This document shows, in pieces, positions 43,893 through 50,394 of a stretch of 64,000 nt of DNA. Position numbers and translations under genes: made by a program. A model generated the notes under the pieces. It made no database searches and was not told the DNA's origin. It saw only the letters and a program-made list of their open reading frames with translations. Positions within the stretch are counted from its first letter, which is position 1; each line of letters begins with the position of its first letter. Source of the stretch: SR-FBR-E99 sp963732365 (GTDB lineage: Bacteria; Bacteroidota; Bacteroidia; Bacteroidales; VadinHA17); contig CAVSZC010000004.1 of assembly GCA_963732365.1 (NCBI GenBank), positions 297,920 through 361,919 of the forward strand, read 5' to 3'.

Positions 43893-45089
43893 TCAGAATG
43901 CTGAGACAAAACCTGCACTTAACCTTCCGTAGCTGTTGCCTGAAAAAATATATGTATACTCAGAAACGATCCTCACATTGCGCCTCAGAAGGTGCCCTGC
44001 ATGAAATGTGGCTGAAGTGTAATCAAGCTCATCAAGGTCTGACGATATCCAGTTAAACAACCCGGTGAAGTACCACTTGCTCAGGTCCCCTTTCGGAGCA
44101 TATATTAACTCAGCAAAGCCCCCGTGCGTAAGCACATCTTCAAGTGATGATTCTGCACTCTCAAGGTACACCTCCGAATCTGTACGTCTCATGTACTGAA
44201 GGTTACATATAAACTTTTCATTGAAATTAAGTGCAATATCGGGCCCGTACATCATTACAGAACTTGTAAAAGAACCTGTATTGTCTGCAAGCAACTCTTT
44301 TCCCGAATACCCGAAGAAGCCTACCGAAACATATTTGCCTATGTCCTGCGTCAGCCTGACCATAACATTTTTGTACTTGTCCTTGTCAAAGACATACCAC
44401 TCATCGGTTTCTCCCAGTCCTGCCCCGTTGACAATTTCGGCAACAATGGTCGTGCCTGTGGAAAAGCCCTTGTCAAACATTATACCACGATCGTACTTAA
44501 GGTCAATTGATGACGCCCCGGGCGCCGTACCATATATCTTGTATGGTTCAAGTGTCAGGCGGAGTTCGCTTTTGTACAAAGGATCAGATGTCTGGAACTG
44601 CCCGATATAAAAATTTATTCCTGATCCGAAAAGATCATTGTAAACCAGGAATGCGTCTTCAATGCCAGCAACATCCCCTCGCTCATTAAGAAGGAAATAG
44701 AAATAGTAGGAGAGCTTTTTTGACAGCTCGCCTCCGGAGAGAATCTTAATGACAAACGGAGCAGCAAAATCAACTGTACCCTCATCACTGAAATTGAAAG
44801 AGGCATATCCTTCAAACCTGAACGCCAGGGGCAACTCCCTGAACAGTGACAGCCTCTCGTCACCTGTCTCGATGAGGTGCCTCGGGGCTTCATACTCTGT
44901 CATGCGGAACCCTGCTCCCGCAAACTCATCGCCGAAGGCTTTAAGCCTCGGCATGGCAGGCGAATGGCAGACCTGGCACGATATCTGGTATTTTCTCGCA
45001 AAGGCCGGGATGGCATTGATATTCTCCACAGTTAACCCCATTACGAGGATAGCTGCAATGGCTCCCTTTAAGATTATTGTTCGGCTCAT
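43893..45089 (-). CDS. Monoheme cytochrome c/outer-membrane barrel protein
   Basis: This 398-residue exported protein has a signal peptide (about 1-26), then one c-type heme site CQVCH (38-42) in ARKYQISCQVCH, and from about residue 75 a beta-strand-rich region with alternating hydrophobic strands and a terminal Phe (GFVSAF), the usual signature of an outer-membrane barrel. It lies 22 bp downstream of a pentaheme cytochrome gene on the same strand, and the pair probably carries electrons across or at the outer membrane. No redox partner beyond this is adjacent. The barrel call is from pattern; length fits a 12- to 16-strand porin. Confidence 0.8.
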   Translation of the reverse strand: MSRTIILKGAIAAILVMGLTVENINAIPAFARKYQISCQVCHSPAMPRLKAFGDEFAGAGFRMTEYEAPRHLIETGDERLSLFRELPLAFRFEGYASFNFSDEGTVDFAAPFVIKILSGGELSKKLSYYFYFLLNERGDVAGIEDAFLVYNDLFGSGINFYIGQFQTSDPLYKSELRLTLEPYKIYGTAPGASSIDLKYDRGIMFDKGFSTGTTIVAEIVNGAGLGETDEWYVFDKDKYKNVMVRLTQDIGKYVSVGFFGYSGKELLADNTGSFTSSVMMYGPDIALNFNEKFICNLQYMRRTDSEVYLESAESSLEDVLTHGGFAELIYAPKGDLSKWYFTGLFNWISSDLDELDYTSATFHAGHLLRRNVRIVSEYTYIFSGNSYGRLSAGFVSAF

Positions 45090-45111
45090 TGTATCAGTTT
45101 TATGAGGTTGG

Positions 45112-46485
45112 TCACTGGAGTATTTCTACGGTCGTCGAATGTTCATTGACCTTTATTATTTCAGACTCATCGGCGGGTACCTTGAGAAAATCAGCCACAG
45201 GCTTGACTAGAAGCTGATAATTCAGCACCGCTTTAACAACCATCTTTCCGGGGGCAGCGTCGTAAGGTACCTTGAAGGTCAGCTGTTCAACCTTGGTCTC
45301 CCTCGGCCCAATCCTGTAGTCAACGCCAAGGCTGGCTGTGTTCCACTGCATAATGGTCATCCTCCCCTGTTCATCGAAATAAGGCATTCTGAATATCCTG
45401 TCACCGTAAGGGATGCCGTCACGCTGAACGCCTTTGAAATCACTTATCTTCAGCGGAACGCCCATGTCCTGGTAGGCAAGGTAATCGCCTGATATCGTGT
45501 ACTCTTCTCCTTCAAATCCCTTCTTGTCAACAGGAATGTGGAATGTCTTCCCTTTGGCATCCGTAGCTTCTACATGCATCCAGGCAATACGGTCCTCAAC
45601 TGAGCCGGTAGGAAATTTATGACCGGTCTTCTGGTTAAAGAGAGCAACTGTAAAGATTATTCTCTCACCCGGCTCTGCCTCACGCAGATCAGGCTGTATC
45701 CTTAGTTCTATGGTACCCCTTACTTTCCCGGGGTCATGGGCTCCGTGGAAAAGATGCAGTCTGGCATCGTCATAGGTCTTGCCCATCAGGGCAAACTGAT
45801 ATTCACCTTTGGGCATATGGCAGTCATGGCATCTTACTCCCTCCTTTGCATAAGGCCCTTCCTTCCATTCAAGCTGTGTGCTCTTGACCCAGACACCGTA
45901 AGGATTCTTTTCATTATGACAGTTGCCGCAAAACTCTGTTGTCCTGAAGAAATCGTTCTGGACAATTTTATGTGCCGGAGACTCTATCTGCGGCATGCGA
46001 CCTGACTGCTTCGTCATGCCGGGAACAATATAATAACTGAAGTTGAAAGGCGGATCAGTCTGCGCTTTCTGGGTCAGATGGCATACCTCACACGATACAG
46101 ATTCGTTGGCCATGCTCTTCTCTTCAGGCCGGGGAGGAGGCAGCGTGCCTCCCATAAATGCCAGCGGAGCATGGCAGCCGTTACAGCCGTCAACCACATC
46201 CTTGATCTCAGGCTTAGCCTCAGCATGAGCCACGGCGAGGCCAAAATACTCGATCTCATCCCAGTGATGGGTGTAGGCCTGTGACATCATTGACTGGCTC
46301 CATTGCTCGTAGATGCCCGGGTGGCATGAGCGGCACTTTAGTGCCGTCTCAAAGTCCTTATATGCATACTTACCTTTCAGGTCCTCCTGCGGCAGGAGAT
46401 GACTGGCAGTAAAAGCAGTAAGGATCAGAACTGCTCCGGCGATAATAAAGGCCGGTAATCTTTTGACTTTGTTTCTGTAAATCAT
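45112..46485 (-). CDS. Pentaheme c-type cytochrome, exported
   Basis: This 457-residue protein has five CxxCH heme sites: CRSCH 51-55, CNGCH 101-105, CEVCH 132-136, CGNCH 186-190 and CHDCH 219-223. The hemes lie in a cytochrome c-554-like N-terminal half. The C-terminal half (about 250-457) is beta-rich and contains KTGHKFPTGS, a motif found in multiheme cytochromes next to electron-conduit proteins. A single hydrophobic helix at residues 12-29 is a signal or anchor. An in-frame ATG at 46503 is an alternative start. The monoheme barrel gene follows after 22 bp. Together they look like a small porin-cytochrome-type module; the electron donor and acceptor are unknown. Confidence 0.87.
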   Translation of the reverse strand: MIYRNKVKRLPAFIIAGAVLILTAFTASHLLPQEDLKGKYAYKDFETALKCRSCHPGIYEQWSQSMMSQAYTHHWDEIEYFGLAVAHAEAKPEIKDVVDGCNGCHAPLAFMGGTLPPPRPEEKSMANESVSCEVCHLTQKAQTDPPFNFSYYIVPGMTKQSGRMPQIESPAHKIVQNDFFRTTEFCGNCHNEKNPYGVWVKSTQLEWKEGPYAKEGVRCHDCHMPKGEYQFALMGKTYDDARLHLFHGAHDPGKVRGTIELRIQPDLREAEPGERIIFTVALFNQKTGHKFPTGSVEDRIAWMHVEATDAKGKTFHIPVDKKGFEGEEYTISGDYLAYQDMGVPLKISDFKGVQRDGIPYGDRIFRMPYFDEQGRMTIMQWNTASLGVDYRIGPRETKVEQLTFKVPYDAAPGKMVVKAVLNYQLLVKPVADFLKVPADESEIIKVNEHSTTVEILQ

Positions 46486-46796
46486 GGGTTCAGGGATTAA
46501 CACCTAAATATACAAATAAATATTGTCAAAAACCAAATCAATTTGCAGCAATGTTCCAGAGTGATTGCATCCAACCTCTCTGCCATGCATTTTACATGAT
46601 ATAATATCGATTTTTATTCTACATTTGAACCAATAATCAATGATCATGGTCCACAGCTGGACACTGGAATATCAGATAAAGATCAACCGTTCAGGATTGT
46701 ATTGATCTTCCTCTATTGACAAATGTTGCGACGCACAACCTGTGCATCGTCATACCAGTCATCATCAATTGTATAATTCTTATTAAATCCAGTATC
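46486..46796. other. Divergent 311-bp spacer between pentaheme cytochrome and aromatic lyase genes
   Basis: The spacer is AT-rich. It contains TACATTTG (46620-46627), a TAnnTTTG match on the plus strand but 170 bp from the lyase start, and a short imperfect palindrome GTCCACAGCTGGAC (46652-46665). I see no gene in it. Confidence 0.4.
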
Positions 46797-48329
46797 ATGA
46801 AAACATTAATAATAACCGGTTCAGGCCTTACAGTAAACGATGTTGTGAATGTCGCCCGACACGGGCAGAAGATTGAGTTGCATCCTGATGCGCGCAGCAG
46901 GATCCTTGAATGCCGTGCGATGCTTGAGAAAAAGATAGTGGCGCACGAGATAATGTACGGTGTCAACACCGGCATCGGCGAATTCTCCGAGATGGTCCTC
47001 AATGACGACCAGATCAAGGACTTTCAGAAATACCTTGTATATAATCATGCTGCAGGCATTGGCGATCCGGCATCAATTGAGACAGTAAGGGGTGCCATGC
47101 TCGGGAGGATAAACGTCCATGCCCACGGCAACTCAGGCTGCCGTCTCGAGATAACCGAGACCTATGTTGAAATGCTGAACAAGGGGGTAACCCCGTTCGC
47201 ATGCCAGAAGGGATCTGTCGGAGCCTGTGGCGACCTGGCACCCATGTCGCAGATAGCCCTGCTTCTGCTCGGCGAGGGCAAGGCTTATTATAACGGAGAG
47301 CTCCTCGAGGGGGGCGAGGCAATGAAAAGAGCCGGAATCGCTGTTCCCGGACTGCAGGCGCGTGACGGACTGGCAGCCATTAACGGATCTAACATGCTCA
47401 CAGCAATGAGCGCCATCTGGCTCCTTGATGCCAATAACTGGCTGAAGCAGGCTGAGATAGCCGCTGCCATGTCTCTTGAGGCCCTCAAGGCCAACATGAA
47501 ACCCTATGCCCCTCTGCTGCATGAGGTAAGAGGCTTTAAAGGAGCCATCAGAAGCGCAAACGCCATCAATAAATGCATTGCCGGCGGTGACCTGAAAGAG
47601 GGAAGGGTAAAATCGAAAGTACAGGATGCCTATTCAATGCGGTCGACTCCACAGGTCATTGGATCAGCACACGACATGCTGGCTTATGCCCGCAGCCAGG
47701 TCGAAATCGAACTCAACGGCGTAGGCGATAACCCCATCTTCTTCCCCGATAAGAACCTGCAGCTCTCAGGCGCCAACTTCCAGGGATCGCCCGTAAGCGT
47801 CCCGATGGATATGGCCGGCGCATGCATAACCATGGTCAGCGTTATGTCAGAGAGAAGAATGAACCGCCTTAATAACCCGGCTCTCAGCGTTGGGCTGCCC
47901 GACTTCCTTACAAAAGGTGCCGGCATGTTCTCAGGAATGATGCTCAGCCAGTATACTGCAGATATGCTGATAGTAGAACAGCGAATACTCTCTATGCCGG
48001 CTTCCATCCAGTCGATACCTGCCGCTGCTGACCAGGAAGACTTTGTATCAATGGGTATGAATACCGCTATAAAAAACAACCAGATACTCGACAATGCCTA
48101 TGGTATACTCGGCATAGAGTTTATGGCTGCAGCTCAGGCACTCGATTTCCGTAAGGAGGAATACAGCTTCGGAAAAGGAGTTCAGAAGGCCAAGGATGTC
48201 ATCAGGAAACATGTTGAATTCCTTGACATAGACCGTCCGCTATACCCCGACCATACCGCGATGAAGGAATTGGTCAAATCATGCGAAATATTAGTTGAAG
48301 TAGAAAACGAAGTCGGCAGCCTGTCGTAA
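46797..48329 (+). CDS. Aromatic amino acid lyase (HAL/PAL family) with Ala-Cys-Gly MIO site
   Basis: This 510-residue enzyme belongs to the histidine/phenylalanine/tyrosine ammonia-lyase family, which eliminates ammonia through an MIO electrophile formed from Ala-Ser-Gly. Here that triad is Ala143-Cys144-Gly145 (GSVGACGDLAPM). The active-site Tyr is in YGVNTGIGEF (Tyr54), and further motifs QDAYSMRSTPQVIG and GVGDNPIFF are typical. The Cys for Ser change has been reported to keep activity in a mutant histidine lyase; here it is natural. The ATG at 46797 is chosen over an upstream start that adds non-conserved residues. No hut genes are near, so the substrate may be an aromatic amino acid other than histidine. 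Confidence 0.9.
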   Translation: MKTLIITGSGLTVNDVVNVARHGQKIELHPDARSRILECRAMLEKKIVAHEIMYGVNTGIGEFSEMVLNDDQIKDFQKYLVYNHAAGIGDPASIETVRGAMLGRINVHAHGNSGCRLEITETYVEMLNKGVTPFACQKGSVGACGDLAPMSQIALLLLGEGKAYYNGELLEGGEAMKRAGIAVPGLQARDGLAAINGSNMLTAMSAIWLLDANNWLKQAEIAAAMSLEALKANMKPYAPLLHEVRGFKGAIRSANAINKCIAGGDLKEGRVKSKVQDAYSMRSTPQVIGSAHDMLAYARSQVEIELNGVGDNPIFFPDKNLQLSGANFQGSPVSVPMDMAGACITMVSVMSERRMNRLNNPALSVGLPDFLTKGAGMFSGMMLSQYTADMLIVEQRILSMPASIQSIPAAADQEDFVSMGMNTAIKNNQILDNAYGILGIEFMAAAQALDFRKEEYSFGKGVQKAKDVIRKHVEFLDIDRPLYPDHTAMKELVKSCEILVEVENEVGSLS

Positions 48330-48360
48330 AGAGGTTGCATGCAAAAGCAATTTCAGGTCC

Positions 48361-48394
48361 ACCTGTAGAGACGTTGCATGCAACGTCTCCCAGG
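48361..48394. repeat. REP palindrome, copy A
   Basis: The core GAGACGTTGCA and its reverse complement form a perfect 22-bp palindrome (48368-48389), extended by ACCTG/CAGGT arms. A related upstream half (TGCAAAAGCAATTT, 48341-48354) is shared with copy B, so the element may be about 55 bp. Confidence 0.85.
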
Positions 48395-48439
48395 TATACA
48401 TGTCTACAATAAAAACTAAATTTCGAAATCTTCCAGAAT

Positions 48440-48853
48440 ATGTTAAAAGAAAATTCACGTCGTAAATTCATAACCAACACAGCTATTGCAATGTCTACAA
48501 CAGGATTGCTGGCGTCAGGGTGCTCCGCAGAAAAGGAAAGGATGGCAGGTAAATTTATCCATCATGTATTCTTCTGGCTTAAGGAGCCCGTTACGGATGA
48601 TATATCAGCGAAATTTGAGGCAGCGCTCAGGGAACTGGTGACCATTGAGACAATCGTCGGTTATCACCTGGGAAAGCCCGCTGCCACAAACAGGGAGGTG
48701 ATAGATTCATCATACACCTATTCACTGCTGACAACATTCAAAAACAAGGCAGACCAGGATATCTACCAGTCGCACCCGAAGCATCTTAAATTCATCGAAG
48801 ATTGTGATGACCTGTGGGAAAGGGTTGTTGTTTACGATTCGGAGAACATTTGA
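48440..48853 (+). CDS. Exported Dabb-family (stress-responsive A/B barrel) protein
   Basis: This 137-residue protein has a Tat-like signal SRRKFITNTAIAMSTT followed by ASGC (possible lipobox), then one Dabb domain. The Dabb core is visible as IHHVFFWLKEPVTDDISAKFEAAL and the central motif VGYHLGKPAATNREV, ending with YQSHPKHLKFIEDC. Function is unknown in most bacteria; some relatives are small-molecule-binding or cyclase-like dimers. REP copies A and B flank the gene (48361 and 48906), with a transposase remnant beyond. Confidence 0.85.
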   Translation: MLKENSRRKFITNTAIAMSTTGLLASGCSAEKERMAGKFIHHVFFWLKEPVTDDISAKFEAALRELVTIETIVGYHLGKPAATNREVIDSSYTYSLLTTFKNKADQDIYQSHPKHLKFIEDCDDLWERVVVYDSENI

Positions 48854-48879
48854 TTTAACACACTATTTCAATGTAATCC

Positions 48880-48933
48880 ATGCAAAATCAATTTTGCATG
48901 AACCCGTAGAGACGTTGCATGCAACGTCTCTAC
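48880..48933. repeat. REP palindrome, copy B
   Basis: A perfect 28-bp palindrome (48906-48933) made of GTAGAGACGTTGCA and its reverse complement, preceded by ATGCAAAAT-CA-ATTTTGCAT (48880-48899), another near-perfect palindrome. The left part matches the left half of copy A. Confidence 0.88.
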
Positions 48934-48965
48934 ATGAATATCCACAGCAATTATCGTCGGTGAGA

Positions 48966-49160
48966 ATGTCTGCAATTTCACCAAAACCCGGATCATTACC
49001 GGTCATTATCCGATCATTCAAATCAGCGGTGACAAAAAATGCGAGGAAAATAAACCGCCGGTTTCAATGGCAATCCGGTTACCATGATCGCATTATCAGG
49101 GACATGAACGAAATGGAACGTGTCAGAAAATACATCCGTAATAACCCTTTGGCCCAATAA
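48966..49160 (+). pseudogene. C-terminal remnant of a REP-associated tyrosine transposase (RAYT)
   Basis: This 64-codon frame matches the C-terminus of RAYT (TnpA_REP-type Y1 transposases): a segment IIRSFKSAVTKNARKINRRF, then WQSGYHDRIIRD and MERVRKYIRNNP. The N-terminal part with the catalytic HUH motif and the Tyr residue is absent, so it cannot be active. It lies directly after REP copy B, in the 354-bp gap between Dabb and the DUF6340-like gene. It explains who may have moved the REP palindromes in this genome. Confidence 0.78.
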
Positions 49161-49207
49161 TTGAATAGGATTATTAAATTTGATCGTCGTATGTAATCAT
49201 TTCCGTC

Positions 49208-50242
49208 ATGAAAAGATTTGCCCTTCCTGTACTGATAATTTTCCTAAGCTCCTCCTGTGCCATGCAGGAACTGTATCTTAATGTCACGCAGCCTGCCCCT
49301 GTCACCATCGCTCCGGAGATAAAAACAATAGGTGTCATTGACAGATCGACGCCAACCGATGAGACCGAGATTGTTGATCTCCTTGAAAAGGTGCTTACGC
49401 TCGAAGGAGAAGAGCTTGATAGCATTGGCTCGGGCGAGGCTATCAAAGGGATGACCGAAGAACTGACGGCCAATGACAGGTTCAACGAAGTGAAACCGGT
49501 GACCGACACCAAATTCAAAACGACATACACAGGGAGCCTGCCTGCCCCTCTGATGTGGGAACAGATTGACCTGATATGCAGGGAGAGCGGCACCGATGCT
49601 CTCTTCGCTATGGAGATGTATGACACTGACACAAGGATAAACTACTCCACCGAAAATGTACGGGTTCCGACTCCCATGGGAGATATTCCTATGCTGGAAC
49701 ATATCGTTTCGATGGAGACATTTGTCAAGACCGGATGGAGGATCTATTCACCGTCTGACAGAATGATACTGGATGAATATATCATGACCGAATCAATAAT
49801 GTCAACCGGCAGAGGCATCAATCCGGCCAAGGCCGTTTCAGCACTGCTTCTCAGAAAAGATGCGGTGAAGCAGGTCAGCAACAAGGCCGGACACGTCTAT
49901 GCCATGAGGCTCCTTCCCTATGTAATAAGAGTATCACGCGATTATTACGTGAAGGGGACCGATAACTTCCAGGTCGCAAAGCGCATGGCACAGCTTGGTA
50001 AATGGAATGAGGCTGCTGAACTCTGGGAAAAGGAAACATCAAGCACTGATGCGAAGGTGGCCGGCAGGGCTCACTATAACATGGCCATCATCAATGAGAT
50101 AAACGGCGACCTGGAGGCTGCAATTTCATGGGCACAGAAGTCGTATGAATACTATAATATCAAACCCGGGCTTGATTACACCAGGATACTCCAAAACCGC
50201 CTCGATAACCTTGATCTGCTGAAATACCAGGAGCAGAGGTAG
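49208..50242 (+). CDS. Hypothetical lipoprotein, DUF6340-like
   Basis: This 344-residue protein has a lipoprotein signal ending in SSSC (about Cys17). The first 250 residues form a mixed domain (KTIGVIDRSTPTDE; later YSTENVRVPTPMG) resembling a DUF6340-type lipoprotein of Bacteroidota. The C-terminal 80 residues look like TPR helices (GKWNEAAELWEKE, AHYNMAIINEINGDLEAA). No enzyme motif is seen. It is alone, flanked by a transposase remnant upstream and REP-like repeats downstream. Function unknown; it may be a cell-envelope protein. Confidence 0.75.
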   Translation: MKRFALPVLIIFLSSSCAMQELYLNVTQPAPVTIAPEIKTIGVIDRSTPTDETEIVDLLEKVLTLEGEELDSIGSGEAIKGMTEELTANDRFNEVKPVTDTKFKTTYTGSLPAPLMWEQIDLICRESGTDALFAMEMYDTDTRINYSTENVRVPTPMGDIPMLEHIVSMETFVKTGWRIYSPSDRMILDEYIMTESIMSTGRGINPAKAVSALLLRKDAVKQVSNKAGHVYAMRLLPYVIRVSRDYYVKGTDNFQVAKRMAQLGKWNEAAELWEKETSSTDAKVAGRAHYNMAIINEINGDLEAAISWAQKSYEYYNIKPGLDYTRILQNRLDNLDLLKYQEQR

Positions 50243-50249
50243 TGGCACG

Positions 50250-50270
50250 GAGCAAGGTGCAAGGTGCAAT
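50250..50270. repeat. Heptameric tandem repeat (GAGCAAG/GTGCAAG)n
   Basis: Three 7-bp units, GAGCAAG, GTGCAAG and GTGCAAT, follow the DUF6340-like stop codon. The unit is the reverse complement of the 38541 repeat. Confidence 0.65.
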
Positions 50271-50291
50271 GGTAATAGTATTGATTAAAGA

Positions 50292-50348
50292 TTTCCCCTC
50301 CTAAGTTAGGAGGGGTCCGGTCCGGCCACTGACGGACCGGGGGGTGGT
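50292..50348. repeat. Two-hairpin dispersed repeat (REP-like), copy 2
   Basis: CCCCTCCTAA-G-TTAGGAGGGG (50295-50315), then a hairpin with arms CCGGTCCG and CGGACCGG (50317-50340), then GGGGTGGT. The frame TTTCCCCTCCT...GGGGTGGT is shared with 40006-40060 while the middle hairpin differs. Confidence 0.78.
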
Positions 50349-50394
50349 CTGCTGGATATTAACCCGCAAATACAACATAAATCATTCATCCTAT

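Noticed and set aside
48804..48965. A longer gene including the REP and the transposase remnant
   Set aside because: The part upstream of 48966 is Dabb 3' end, REP palindrome and spacer read in another frame, with no similarity to RAYT.
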